64,000 nt of DNA, from contig NC_074723.1 of NCBI RefSeq assembly GCF_947242115.1, positions 17,697,001 through 17,761,000 of the forward strand, read 5' to 3'. Position 1 is the first letter of the stretch; each line of letters starts with the position of its first letter. The stretch is from Biomphalaria glabrata. Taxonomy: Eukaryota > Mollusca > Gastropoda > Planorbidae. Of the stretch, positions 1-11,050 are shown piece by piece. The notes under the pieces are model-generated. The model searched no databases and was not told the origin of the DNA. It was given only the letters and a program-made list of their open reading frames with translations. A program made the position numbers and the translations under genes.

Positions 1-286
1 AAACAAAAACAATAAACCCCGTTGTTATACCAACCGAAGGGATAGTGGCAACTGTTCTCGCAAGAAAATTCGAGGCCCTAAACATCCCTAAGAAGATTAC
101 ATGTCAGAGCGCTGTACGTTGCGTACCTGCCGTGTCACCCAAAAAATTCCATAGTCGACACTGTTAAGGGGACTTCCATAAATGTTGTTTCCCTGCAACT
201 TTATTTCTATAATATTTTCAATTAACTTGCTTAAAATAAATAACCACTTATGTATCCTCATTCTTGGTCGAAGATGAGCACATTTC

Positions 287-760
287 TCATTTCCTATGGA
301 CTCGAAGATGACTGTAAAGTCCAATCCTCGGTTTAAAAAGCCGGCCGCATATGTGGCATGGGTAGATTTGGTCAGTTGCTTCTTCTCTCAGCTTTTTGTT
401 GGTTCGGCACTCTTTCACCCTGGCCGCTTTTCTTGCTTCAAATCTCAAGACTCCGAGACTCATAGCTTCACGCCATGAGGAGCGATCAAGAGCTAGTGCT
501 TCCCAGCCGTGAATGTCGATATCGCATTCCATGGAGGAGCTCTTGAAAGTGTCTTTATAGCGCTTGCCTGGAAGCGCTTTTCTGCACACAACTCCTCGTA
601 CAGAAGTCGTTTGGGAAGGCTATTGTCTGGCATGCGGACTACATGTCCCGCCCATCGAAGTTGGGACCTTTTTACTGTCGCATTGATAATACGACAAGTG
701 TGACAACGGAGAGGACTCAGCATATCCACAAAACTGAAAGTCTACAGTGCTGTAGTTCTC
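287..760 (-). mobile_element. LINE 3' ORF fragment (C-terminal end with CCHH finger)
   Basis: On the minus strand two overlapping frames encode a non-LTR retrotransposon C terminus. One contains LRWAGHVVRMPDNSLPKRLL (about 690-630). The other contains the continuation around DIDIHGWEALALDRSSWREA and a final zinc-finger-like CHICGRLF...HLRVH (about 350-290). The frame change in the middle and the lack of an upstream RT domain show a decayed, 5'-truncated copy. The clade is uncertain. It lies upstream of the terminal exon at 1052, probably in that gene's last intron. Confidence 0.8.
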
Positions 761-1051
761 CCGTCACACTTATATTTATGAGTCCTGGACCTTATATTTC
801 CGTTGTCTAAAGAATATCCAAAAGGTGCGTTGGTCCGACCACATACCAGACACAGAAATCTTAGAGCTGTCCAACATGAACAGTATAAAATAACTAACTA
901 ATCTAACAATGGCTAACTTAAAGATTTCATTTTTATCTCTAGCGCATTTTTAAATTTGCTATTTTCAGGCCGAAAATCTTTTTAAACATTATAGTAGTTA
1001 TTGCATAGTCTAGTGGATTGTTTATTTACTGTACACATTCTTTTCAAACAG

Positions 1052-1561
1052 GTGAATGTTCTGGTACATCCAAAAGATCTGAACGGCGGTCATTTAGTGA
1101 TGGAAAGAGAGTCCACAGAACTAACCAATATTTCTTCAGGGTCCGAAGAGGAAAAAATAGATGATCGGAGGAATTATCGGAGGAAAAAACAGATTCAAAC
1201 CCAGACTGACCTTTATCGTCAGAAACAGATCGAAACACAGACTGACCGTCAAATTCAAAGGCAAAAAGAAACACAGACAGACCGGCTCAGTCCTGAAATC
1301 AGGCCCAATGAAAGAACAAACAACCACAAAAGTATCAACCACGGCCACAAAAATACGCAGACTGTCACTCCGGAAATTCATGCGGAGACCCATCCGAAGC
1401 CTTACGCCTCCTTTCACACGTCGACGCCCCTGAGTAAAATGTTTGAGACTAGCTCTTCGCAGAGAACTCCAAGGGTGGAAGTCGATGTGCCTATTTACAA
1501 CACGTTTGGGGACTCTACCGGGCACCCCAAACAGCAGAAATGGGCAGTTCCCCCTTGGTAG
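1052..1561 (+). CDS. Terminal coding exon of an unidentified gene; tail with four TQT motifs
   Basis: The exon is bounded on the left by a consensus acceptor (TTTTCAAACAG, AG at 1050-1051) and runs open to a TAG at 1559-1561, giving about 169 residues starting VNVLVHPKDLNGG. The upstream part of the gene is outside the window or not recognised. The peptide is very hydrophilic, with an acidic/basic stretch (SSGSEEEKIDDRRNYRRKK), Gln/Thr/Asp-rich repeats and a Pro-rich end. No enzyme or membrane domain is visible. The motif TQT occurs at 1199-1207, 1235-1243, 1271-1279 and 1355-1363, three times followed by Asp. The first three are exactly 12 residues apart. In known LC8/DYNLL partners, TQT is the core of the ligand motif, so a role as a multivalent LC8 ligand is inferred, not shown. 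The alternative is simple low-complexity expansion. A possible AATAAA lies at 1999-2004. Confidence 0.6.
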   Translation: MNVLVHPKDLNGGHLVMERESTELTNISSGSEEEKIDDRRNYRRKKQIQTQTDLYRQKQIETQTDRQIQRQKETQTDRLSPEIRPNERTNNHKSINHGHKNTQTVTPEIHAETHPKPYASFHTSTPLSKMFETSSSQRTPRVEVDVPIYNTFGDSTGHPKQQKWAVPPW

Positions 1562-3150
1562 TTACTCACATGTTTTTGAAACACAAAACTCAAAATAACG
1601 TTTTGGAAAGCTACGAAGTTTTCTTACAACAGAATGAAACCTCGTTCGTTGCTCTCTTACTGACAGGAGTAACTGTGTCCTACAGTGAAAAGAAGCCAAG
1701 GATCTAAGATTCCAAAAGAATACATTTTTTTAAAGGAATGTTATAAGAACAATTTATCATTTTGTCTATATCTGAAATGGCCACAGCTTTTGGTATGTCC
1801 AATTACCCTTTTATCTATACTATAAAGTAGAAAGTAAGGTGTATGTATGTATGTTTGTATGTATGTATTTATGTTACGAATAGAAATCAAAACCCACTGA
1901 CAAATCTTGATAAAACTTGGCAGAAATGTTCCTAGAGTACTAAGTTAGACCGTAGTATATGTATTGTGGCCCTAAAACAAACTTAAGACCCTCAAAAAAA
2001 TAAAATGGTTTGACAAACTCTATGAAAGCATTATAACTTCATAGATCTAGGTTATGTTTACCATATTTACATGAAAAGATCGAAAGGATCTAGATCTAGA
2101 TCTAATTTTAGAAACTTCACATTGCGCAGATAGTTATTTACTTTGACACAAAAAAAAATACAAAATATAGTCTATTGATTTCATTATGTAATATGATTAA
2201 GCTTCAAATGTTTGTTCCAAATGCATTTTTTCATAAATTCGTTCCTTATATCTGCGAATTTAGAATTCCTGACGAACATTTCTGATTAGACATTACGCGA
2301 AATGTTACACATTTCTCTATTCCTAGGTCTAAAACTCTAATTCCACTCTAAGATGATACAACTTCTCTTCTCAAAGATAGTTTTATAATTGAACACATGA
2401 ACATATTAATTATAGTCCATTCATTTCATATTTTAATCAAATTGACATTCAAATTTGTTTTTCTAAAGCATTTTTTAGATAGGTTTACATTCGTTCGCCA
2501 ATGTTTTCATAAAAAATTGAATTCAGGTCAATTAGCTATTTTTAGCTCCATTCATAATATTTTTTTATTCATGAATTCATGCATTGCATATTTACTTATA
2601 ACATTATTATTTTCTTTAATTGTTTCTAATGCACAATATCAGTGACTATATCAGCAATACGCGAGTTAAGACCTGCGGGCAGTGGGTAATATCTGTCTAG
2701 TATATATATTTCATATTGACATTACTTATTTTTTGGTTTATCTTTCAAATTGCAATGTAATGTAAATTCTTTGATCTTCTGAAAGATCATTTTTATGGAA
2801 ACATTGTTCTTAACCGATACTCTGCATCACATTACACTCTTAAAAATCTGAATTACATTATATCGTGTGTGAATGCACAGTGTTGCCTTTGTTAGTTTCA
2901 AGTAATATGTTGAAACGCAATGGAGGTGTCATTTACTTGACAGATAGACTACTATCACAATACACTTACACACAGGGAATGATTGCCCACTTCAAAAAGG
3001 TCTTACATTTTTACTTTAAAGTTATGTCAGCTTATTAAATATTTTGTACGACTCAGACTTATTTATTTTATAATTTTTTGACACATTTGACAATTACTTG
3101 AAGCTTGTATGTTTTGAAAGTTTATATTTTATAGAAATGTTTTTTTTTTA
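1562..3150. other. 3' UTR candidate and AT-rich DNA
   Basis: No coding region is supported. The segment after the stop at 1561 is probably 3' UTR for an unknown distance. A TGTA-type microsatellite occupies about 1840-1871, and an AGATCT-rich patch lies at 2085-2105. The open frame at 2397-2645 has low-complexity AT-rich composition and no recognisable domain. Confidence 0.5.
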
Positions 3151-4246
3151 TTCTGCAATGTTTTAATTTTGTTTCTGTAAATAATATGATATTATACTAT
3201 TTGTCATATTATGATAATTATCCCATTTTTATGGCTGCATTCTGTGATAATATAATGGTAACGATTTATACATCAAAAGATTTTTACATGTTATAACATT
3301 TAACTGTATTTTGTAAATTTTGCGTTTATGCAATGCATGAATTTTAAACAAATTTGTTCCTTTCAAAAAATCATTTGTATCTGTTCTATTCCTACAATAT
3401 ATCTATAGCGGTTAAAGATGCAATGAAGAACTTTATAACAGAGGATTGTAGTAATAAAGTTCATCAAGGTAATCTTCACTTGTTATACTTTTTGAATTTA
3501 CACTTGGTGCTACAAGACTGCGAGCTTAACACTCTGATTCTGCAATTCTAATAAGTGCTCTAGAGTTATTACTGGCTTTTAAAAATAAATAGCTTCTTAA
3601 TTTTTCCGACATTCTGTACATCAGATGCACCAAAAATGTAGCTCTTTACAAGATTTATCTCCCATATATGACAATCATTTAACGAGAAGAAAGGCTATCA
3701 GTAATAAAAATGGCATCAATGACAACTCTTAAAGTTGATCCTATCACAGACTTTATGGTATCATGCTGCATTCTATTGTTAATCTCTCTTTCTCTCCCTC
3801 TTTCTCTCTGCTTTTTCTAATTCTCCCTTGCTCTCTCCCTTTCTCATTTTCTTCCTTTATATAATCTCTGTCTTTATAGGCGTCATCTGATGTCAACTAA
3901 ACTTTAAGTTGGTGAATCTGTGATTTGTTGGTTTGAAACACGTCGTCTTTGCACTTTTTTGTTTTATCTGTTTGTTTGCAAAGAATCAAAGGGTTTAAAA
4001 GATATTTTTTATTGCTTCACTTTACACTACATATTAACAATTGTATTATTAATAATGATAAGTTATCTTTGTAAATTTTAAACATATTTTTTTTCGATTT
4101 ATCAGCCTTTTTTTATTACAATGTTTGAAGTCCAAAGAAAACAATCCTAATATTTTATTTTTATTTCATATTTTATGTTGTTCTTTAAGTAATCAATTTT
4201 TTTTTAATATAATGATAGAAATATATTGTGAAAATAGATATCTCTT
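3151..4246 (+). repeat. Segmental duplication, copy 1 (about 1.1 kb)
   Basis: The stretch is nearly identical to 5999-7102 in the same orientation, at an offset of about 2,848 bases. It starts at TTCTGCAATG and ends at GATATCTCTT. Both copies contain a short exon-like reading frame (copy 1 about 3409-3466) reading MKNFITEDCSNKVHQ, followed by a GTAATC donor-like site; copy 1 has a TCTATAG acceptor-like site before it. Pyrimidine-rich CT tracts lie at 3785-3850. No gene can be assigned. Confidence 0.85.
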
Positions 4247-4767
4247 ATTATCTTATGTCTATGTATTTAATGTATACTTTGTAACAAGGAAACACGAAAG
4301 CAAGTCAAAAGACATATTTCTACACTCAAAAAAATATCAGAGATAGTTTGGGGAAGTGGGCAACATGGATTGGAATGTGAAGCGTTATTCTTGCTATCCA
4401 AAGTCTTCTTGTGCGGAGAATGTCGAGTATTTCTTTTAATTATTAGATCTAGTAGACCTAAGTTACACACATAAGGAGTAAAAGTTAAGACACCCCTTGC
4501 GATTAATTCATGGGAGCAGATGATGTAAAGCTATGAGGACGTTAACAAGAGTCTCATTTGGCCAACACAACGACCTAAAAATTTACTTCGTCAATATGTG
4601 TTGTCCTAAAAATGTTGAAATTCAAATCCTAGTCTTCGCTGGGACCCATCAGTACGGGGCCAAGCGCTTGGCTACTCCGCTACCACACCGGATGCTTGAC
4701 AAATATTCTACATATCTGCGCACACACACATTTATACCTGAATTTTTACAACGAACATATTTCTTGG

Positions 4768-5526
4768 TGTGTTTTACCCACTATGGGCATTGCAGTTCAA
4801 TAAATAATATGAAAACCTACTTATTAATTTTTGTTTTAAAATATGTCTAACTTATATGCATAGGCTACTAAATAGATTTTTTTCTCTTAAAAAAAAGTAA
4901 ACATTATTTTGGGGCAAACTTAGTAATTAGTAGGACATAAATTACATAAAGTAGCAATACAGGATGGCTGCCTGGTCGTGCGGTTTGCACGCTGGACTGT
5001 CGTTCGGACTTATCGATGGTCCCGGGTTCAAACCCTGCCCGCTCCCGTCCCCCGCCGTCCTGCGGGAGGTTTGGACTAGGAAGTAATTATCTTCAACTCT
5101 GAAGGAACATCCGAAATAAGTAAAACATTTACAAACATACAAATGTAAAAAAAAAAAAAAATTAACAAAAATCTAAAACCATTTGCATAAATATGTTAAA
5201 AATATTGTAAATAGTGATCTCCCCTACTAAAGAGTCTCGAGTATTTTGTTACTACTAATAGTGAATAGTTGTAAAAGTGGTGTATTTTTATGGAAAAAAC
5301 TGCTTGCCTAAGTGATTTAAAACAATTAGATTTTTCGCTTTTAGAAAAGAAAAAAGGTAGCCGTTGCATCAGAACTTTGAATGGACTAATATATTATGAT
5401 GTCAGATTCTCACTATCTTTTTCTAGTTTAAAAGATCTAAACGGGACGGACGGACGTACAGATGGACAGACGACATACATTTCACACAAAACTAATAGCG
5501 TCTTTTCCCCTTTCGGGGGCCGCTAA
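4768..5526 (+). repeat. Unclassified interspersed repeat (family R1), interrupted by a SINE
   Basis: The stretch matches the reverse complement of 8057-8960 along its whole length, apart from an insertion in each copy, and matches 52979-53240 over its 3' part. The 3' part has GATCTAAACGGGACGGACGG and ends CCCCTTTCGGGGGCCGC. This copy is split by the SINE at 4962-5141. Open frames in it are not conserved between copies, so I treat it as non-coding repeat. No terminal inverted repeat was recognised. Confidence 0.75.
4962..5141 (+). mobile_element. tRNA-derived SINE, family S-B
   Basis: The head GGATGGCTGCCTGGTCGTGC and the B-box-like GGGTTCAAACCC are followed by a body with TTTGGACTAGGAAGTAATTA and CTGAAGGAACATCCGAAA, then an A-rich tail. 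Further copies are at 10722-10915 (+), 35095-35320 (-) and 51985-52145 (-). The pol III A- and B-box-like head and short length fit a tRNA-derived SINE. It sits inside repeat R1, which is uninterrupted at this point in the copy at 8057-8960. Confidence 0.85.
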
Positions 5527-5998
5527 AAAGAAAAATATAAAAATACTTAAAAACAAACCTCATATAAAGGATAGCTCTGCACAAGTCTCTCATTACTGCA
5601 ATGTTTATATTTCCTTTTTCTATTTAATTAAAAATTAATAAATTAATCAGCATGTCTTGTCTTTGACTCTAAATAAGTGTGCGAAATGTCAACTTGATCC
5701 GAGAATGGGAAGTTGGGGAAAAAAATGTGTAAGAGAACCCTCCCCTCAGTTAGACAGAGTGAGTTGATCTATTTTATATTACAAAGATACAATGGTAATA
5801 TTTCATTAAGACAGTGGGAAGAAATTCGATGAAGGTTTCTCCGATAAATTGGCATTTGTGAGAGACATTGATCAGCTAACATTTGTTCATTATTATCTAT
5901 AATATTTTTAGTATAATCAGTACAGATCATTATCTTCTTATATATGAGGCCCTAAAATGTCATCCTAACGCTGTAGGTTTGATTTGTTTTTTTTTTTG

Positions 5999-7102
5999 TT
6001 CTGCAATGTTTTAATTTTGTTTCTGTAAATAATATGATATTATACTATTTGTCATATTATGATAATTATCCCATTTTTGTGGCTGCATTCTGTGATAATA
6101 TAATTGTAACAATTTATACATCAAAACGTTTTTACATTTTTACAAGATCTAATTATATTTTGTGTTAAGGCAATGCATAAATTTTAAACAAATTTGTTCC
6201 TTTAAAAAATGCAATTTGTATCTGTTCTATTCCTTTTCATGTTTGAAGATAATTGTGGCGGTTAGAGATAGAATGAAGAACTTTATAACAGAGGATTGTA
6301 GTAATAAAGTTCATCAAGGTAATCTTCTCTTGTTATACTTTTTGAATTTACACTTGGTGCTACAAGACTGCGAGCTTAACACTCTGATTCTGCAATTCTA
6401 ATAAGTGCTCTAGAGTTATTACTGGCTTTTAAAAATAAATAGCTTCTTAATTTTTCCGACATTCTGTACATCAGATGCACCAAAAATGTAGCTCTTTACA
6501 AGATTTATATCCCATTTATGACAATCATCTAACGAGAAGAAAAGGCTATCAGTAATAAAAATGGCATCAATGACAACTCTTTAAGTTTAGTTGATCCTAT
6601 CACAGACTTTATGGTATCATGCTGCATTCTATTGTTAATCTCTCTTTCTCTCCCTCTTTCTCTCTGCTTTTTCTAATTCTCCCTTGCTCTCTCCCTCTCT
6701 CATTTTCTTCCTTTATATAATCTATGTCTTTATAGGCGTCATCTGATGTCAACTAAACTTTAAGTTGGTGAATCTGTGATTTGTTGGTTTGAAACACGTC
6801 GTCTTTGCACATTTTGTTTTATCTGTTTGTTTGCAAAGAATCAAAGGGTTTAAAAGATATTTTTTATTGCTTCACTTTACACTACATATTAACAATTGTA
6901 TTATTAATAATGACAAGTTATCTTTGTAAATTTTAAACATATTTTTTTCCGATTTATCAGCCTTTTTTTATTACAATGTTTGAAGTCCAAAGAAAACAAT
7001 CCGAATATTTTATTTTTATTTCATATTTTATGTTGTTGTTTATTAAAACAATTTTCGTTAACATTTGATGACAGAAATATATTGTGAAAATAGATATCTC
7101 TT
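5999..7102 (+). repeat. Segmental duplication, copy 2
   Basis: Second copy of 3151-4246. Within the exon-like frame (about 6257-6319) at least two residues differ from copy 1 (AVRDRMKNF against AVKDAMKNF). The bases just upstream differ, so the acceptor-like site of copy 1 is not kept here. The duplication ends at the left edge of the MITE at 7108. Confidence 0.85.
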
Positions 7103-7107
7103 GAGTG

Positions 7108-7284
7108 AATGGACCTCATTCACCAATCGTAAACAAACAACATTTTGCCACGTGGTTCTCTATACCTTCTATACAAATTACGCAATCCATAAAGGCTGTC
7201 ACGTGATACGTAATTTTCATTGTTTTATCAATATTATCACGTGTCTAATTTTTTTTTGTTTACGATTGGTGAATGAGGTCCATT
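7108..7284. mobile_element. MITE with 30-bp terminal inverted repeats
   Basis: AATGGACCTCATTCACCAAT begins the left end at 7108-7137, and its reverse complement ends the right end at 7255-7284; the 30-bp match is exact. The interior of about 117 bp has no coding capacity. Flanking target duplication is not clear, so the superfamily is unassigned. One arm of a related copy is seen at 25892-25955. Confidence 0.85.
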
Positions 7285-8056
7285 GAACATCAAATGGGGG
7301 ATGTTCAGCTTTATCAGACTTCACCTAGATCACCATAACCCTGTTGCAAAATTAATACACCAACACCTGGCTTTGACACATAATTTGATTATCAACAGTA
7401 CACCTCCGTAATACAAATACAAGAGGCGCTCGAGTCTACCGATGGTGATGTGATGGTAAAATGTTCAAGTCTTGACCTAATGATTGTTGTTGTTTTTTAG
7501 AAATCTTTTTAGCTTTCTGGAATAGTTGTCTAAATGGGGTATTTTTGTTGCCAATAACTGTCTTCATTAGAAGCTTGATTTGCTATTAATACACACTATA
7601 CACGTGGGATGTACACGCCAGTTATATATCAGAAAATAATCACAACTTGTCAGCTGAATGAGATTTCATTGCATAGACACATCACTACAAGTTGACTGCT
7701 AGACCGCTCCTAATGTGTGTACGGAAATGTTTGGCTAGAGGTAGCAGCTAAAGACGCGCCTCATTTTCGTTTGATGTTTAAGTGCTTTTAAGTTAAATCT
7801 TTCTTAGATAACAATTTTCATTTGATTGGACCAATAAAATATTCTTATTTAAATAACTAGAATACAACAGTCAGCATTTAGCATTTAATAAAAACAAATC
7901 AGAAACAAGGAAGAGAGAACGAACAAAGATGGAGAAAGAGACAGACAGACAGACAGACAAAAATAAGGGGAGAGAAATTATTATTAGTCAAAAGAAAGAG
8001 CTGTCATTGTTATTGTCTCCTATGAGAGAAATATCATGTTTGATATATTATTGTTT

Positions 8057-8960
8057 ATTAGCGGCCCCCGAAAGAGGAAAAGACGCTATTAGTTTTGTGT
8101 GGAATGCCCTTCTGTCCGTCCGTCCCGTTTAGATCTCGTAAACTAGAAAAGATAGTGAAAATCCGACATCATAATATTGTTGCAACTCTAGGTTAGGCAC
8201 TCAACGAAAAGTTAGGCAACTCAACACAGTCTAACAGGAAATAAATAGTTGTGTTTATTCACTAGGGTAAACACATAACATCCTTCAGCTTCCTCAGAGT
8301 CTTACTACTAAGTATACCAGTCCTTTGCTACTTAACCCGAATGTGGACCAACGACAGCCTTCCCCGCTTCGCTCCAGGTCCCTGGCACAACCTTCAGGCA
8401 GCACAAAAGTTGGCCTCTTAGTTTCCCTAAAATTCAGACTCTTCACAATCCCTGATGCACTGTTCTTCTCTACATTCTAGTGTCTTCCTGTTTTCGTTCA
8501 ACATTTCGCTAGTGCGCACCTTAAGCACTGGTGCAAGGCAGGGTTACAACACTATTTTAGACCATTCAAAGTTCTGATGCAACGGCTACTTTTTTCTTTT
8601 CTGAAAGCGAAAAATCTAATTTTTAAAATCACTTATGCAAGCAGTTTTTTCATAAAAATACACCAATTTTACAACTATTCACTATTAATAGCAATAAACA
8701 CGGAAGACTCTCTAGTAGGGAAGACAGGAAGTTATATTTGTAACACATTTATGCGGACGGTTTTATATTTTTTGTAAAAAAAATTTTTTTTACATTTGCT
8801 AAGTTATGTAAGTTATGTACAAAAAAAAATGTTTACTTTTTTTTAAGAGAAAAAATCTATTAAGTATACATATAAGTTACACATAATTTAAAACAACAAT
8901 TGATAAGTAGTTTTTCATATTATCGTGTGAACTGCATTGGCGTAGCTCCACACAAAAACA
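8057..8960 (-). repeat. Repeat family R1, inverted copy, interrupted at 8179-8552
   Basis: This is the reverse complement of the 4768-5526 repeat, with GCGGCCCCCGAAAGAGGAAA at its left end. It is split by a 374-bp TIR insertion. A small (GACA)n tract lies just outside at 7940-7960. Confidence 0.75.
8179..8552. mobile_element. 374-bp non-autonomous TIR element inside repeat R1
   Basis: The ends GTTGCAACTC and GGGTTACAACAC are imperfect inverted repeats. TATT flanks both sides (8175-8178 and 8553-8556), while uninterrupted R1 copies have the site once, which supports a 4-bp target duplication. The interior shares CGCTCCAGGTCC and GTGCGCACC with 29583-29829. No coding region is seen. Confidence 0.65.
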
Positions 8961-9084
8961 CAAAACTAAATGATTTTGTAATATTGTTTTTTTACGGAAA
9001 AGTTTTTTTTTTTTTTAGGGATAAGAGATTTTCCCTTTACAAAACAATTAGAGCAATTATATATTCATTATAAGACATTAGTCA

Positions 9085-9215
9085 GGCCAGGTTCACATCT
9101 AATTTCACATTCACTTTCACCTATCTTTTGGTCTGTGGACCGCTGGAGCACCACACAAGATCCATCAACCTTCTTTCTCCATTCTTTTCTGTCATTTGTC
9201 TTTGATAGAATTTCA
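9085..9215 (-). mobile_element. LINE C-terminal fragment
   Basis: On the minus strand the sequence reads NDRKEWRKKVDGSCVVLQRS, which resembles the end of many LINE ORFs (DRxEWRxxVDG). It is short and has no RT domain. A run of G at 9280-9290 follows. Confidence 0.5.
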
Positions 9216-10184
9216 TTCTGATGTTATTTCAGAAAATATTGAAACCTGCCTTTCTACCTGCCTGGGTGGACCACTTCGGGGGGGGGGGCGATATTGAGTT
9301 TGTGTCTCCACACAAACTGTCTTTGTAACCTTGTAAGGATATATGTTAATTAATATTAGTTAAATTTAATTCATTTTAAACTATTGTAAGACAGACGGAG
9401 AGTGGCAATTTGGTAATTATACGTAGCCATATGCCTATGTAAAAAGGTTTTATCTTAAGCAGATGGTGCCTCCATATATATGTAGCACAAAATACTCACA
9501 ACCATATATACTTAACATACGTTTATTTTTATTTTTGATAATGATTGAAGTGAATGAGTGAATAAAAAAAATAATTAGTTAAAAGGGGAAAAAACTGAAC
9601 TTTAGAAATTAGTTTAAAACACGGGATAACCTTCAAAGATCATTTCTTATAAAAGCACGAGACTTCGAGTTGGTATACTTGGTTTAGAGGAGGTCATGTT
9701 AAGGCCCTATGTCCCATCCATCAATCATTCCTCATATTTGAAGTGTAGACGCCATTAGCCCGGGGCATGCGTCTATAAATTCATCAGATTTCTTAAATCT
9801 TCACCTGGTTTGATTGATTTTTATGTAAGCTAGATCTCATCACTGGTGTCCTGCTCGGTTTGAGCATTGCGCGCAAAAATTTTTTTTTTAATTCACACTA
9901 TCATTTAATCAAGACAATATATGAAGACAAGATATGAAGAAATGTAATGGCGCTGTAATGGCATCTAAAGGGGAAAAAAGGAAGAAAACGAAAAGAGGAA
10001 GATTGGGAAAGATTTAATTAAAAAAATAGACAGAATAAACAATGTCAAGGACGCCATATGGAAATATCACTGTTGCCAACTAAGTAATAAAAATCTACTT
10101 TGTGCTACAAACAAAAACACTTAGAAATTTCATTCTCCAGCGGGGTAAAGTGTACGCACATTATTATAGGGTTTATTTGATATT

Positions 10185-10400
10185 TCGCCGTAGTCCAACA
10201 AGGGAAATGAATCTCTTATTCACATATACGGTTAAATGTATAGGGTTTCGTCCCCTTAGATAATTGAACACGTTTATTCCCCACACCCTTTCTCAGATCA
10301 ATATGAAACTTTAAATATATATTTAGTGTACCTCACAAAGCATGAATCAAATTAAAAAAGTAACCAATTAGTCAATTAATTATTGGTAATTAATTTGCTT
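10185..10400 (+). repeat. Interspersed repeat R2 fragment
   Basis: Shares CAATATGAAACTTT and a tail with CATGAATCAAATTAAAAAAG and TTAATTATTGGTAATTAATT with 30240-30420 and 48526-48660. In those copies the upstream part reads TGTCTGGC...TTTCTCCGTCAC...AAGCTGAAATTTGCACAA. Unclassified. Confidence 0.5.
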
Positions 10401-10604
10401 GATAACGAAAAGGAAAATAGCTTCTACATTCTTATCTTATCTTATACAATACAGACATTACTTCAAACAAGAAGACGATTACGTCCTGCGCGTCATGCAT
10501 TCTTGAGTGATATAGTTGTAAATGCGGAGTTTTTCTCCTTAGCTTCGTTTTTTTTTTTTTTTTAAAGATTGTTTTTTTATTTTTGCTAGTTTTATTTTTT
10601 TATC

Positions 10605-11050
10605 TTATAAATTACAGAAGTTCTTTCAAAAGATAAGATAATTACGTCGTGAGTGTATCCATGTGTTAATCTATTCATATATGTTAATTAGAGACTGAAA
10701 CTCTACTAGGGCATTCATGGCAGGATGGCTGCCTGGTCGTGCGGTCGTGCACGCTGGACTGTCGTTCAGATTTATCGATGGTCCCGGGTTCAAACCCTGC
10801 CCGCTTCCATCCCCCGTTGTCCTGTGGGAGGTTTGGACTAGGAAGTAATTATCTTCAACTCTGAAGGAACATCCGAAACATGTAAAACATTTTACAAACA
10901 TTTTACAAACATTTTTTCTCGCTGATTTAGGCAACCCATTCAATGTACTAATGACACTAGGAAAAAAAGGAGCCCTTGTATAAATTTGCACTAGCTTTTG
11001 GAATAAGAAAATGTGCGTTTAACTTTTTGCATTTACGCCTACTTTATCAA
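10605..11050 (-). mobile_element. LINE 3' end, split by a SINE
   Basis: On the minus strand, frames give IYTRAPFFPSVISTLNGLPK, matching the signature SFFPxxIRxWNxLP at the C terminus of many non-LTR retrotransposons. The sequence then runs to a (TAAGA)-like tail on the left. The same family occurs at 10425-10510, 13580-13880 and 32665-33080. An S-B SINE interrupts it at 10722-10915. Confidence 0.7.
10722..10915 (+). mobile_element. tRNA-derived SINE, family S-B
   Basis: A near-identical relative of 4962-5141, with a short duplicated CGTGCGGTCGTGC near the A box and a terminal repeat of ACATTTTACAA. It is inserted into the LINE 3' end at 10605-11050. Confidence 0.85.

Noticed and set aside
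1136-1525. 129-aa minus-strand frame opposite the terminal exon
   Set aside because: It mirrors the plus-strand coding exon, which has a proper acceptor and stop. No domain is seen on the minus strand.
2397-2645. 82-aa hydrophobic frame
   Set aside because: Its composition follows the AT-rich DNA; there is no acceptor, donor or homologous domain.
4962-5070. Possible tRNA gene in the S-B head
   Set aside because: A- and B-box-like motifs are present, but no complete cloverleaf was found and the same head recurs with a SINE body at four sites.
9841-10080. Search for retroviral or LTR-element copies
   Set aside because: No paired long terminal repeats, primer-binding site or gag/pol-type domains were recognised here or elsewhere in the window; all RT-like pieces look like non-LTR elements.
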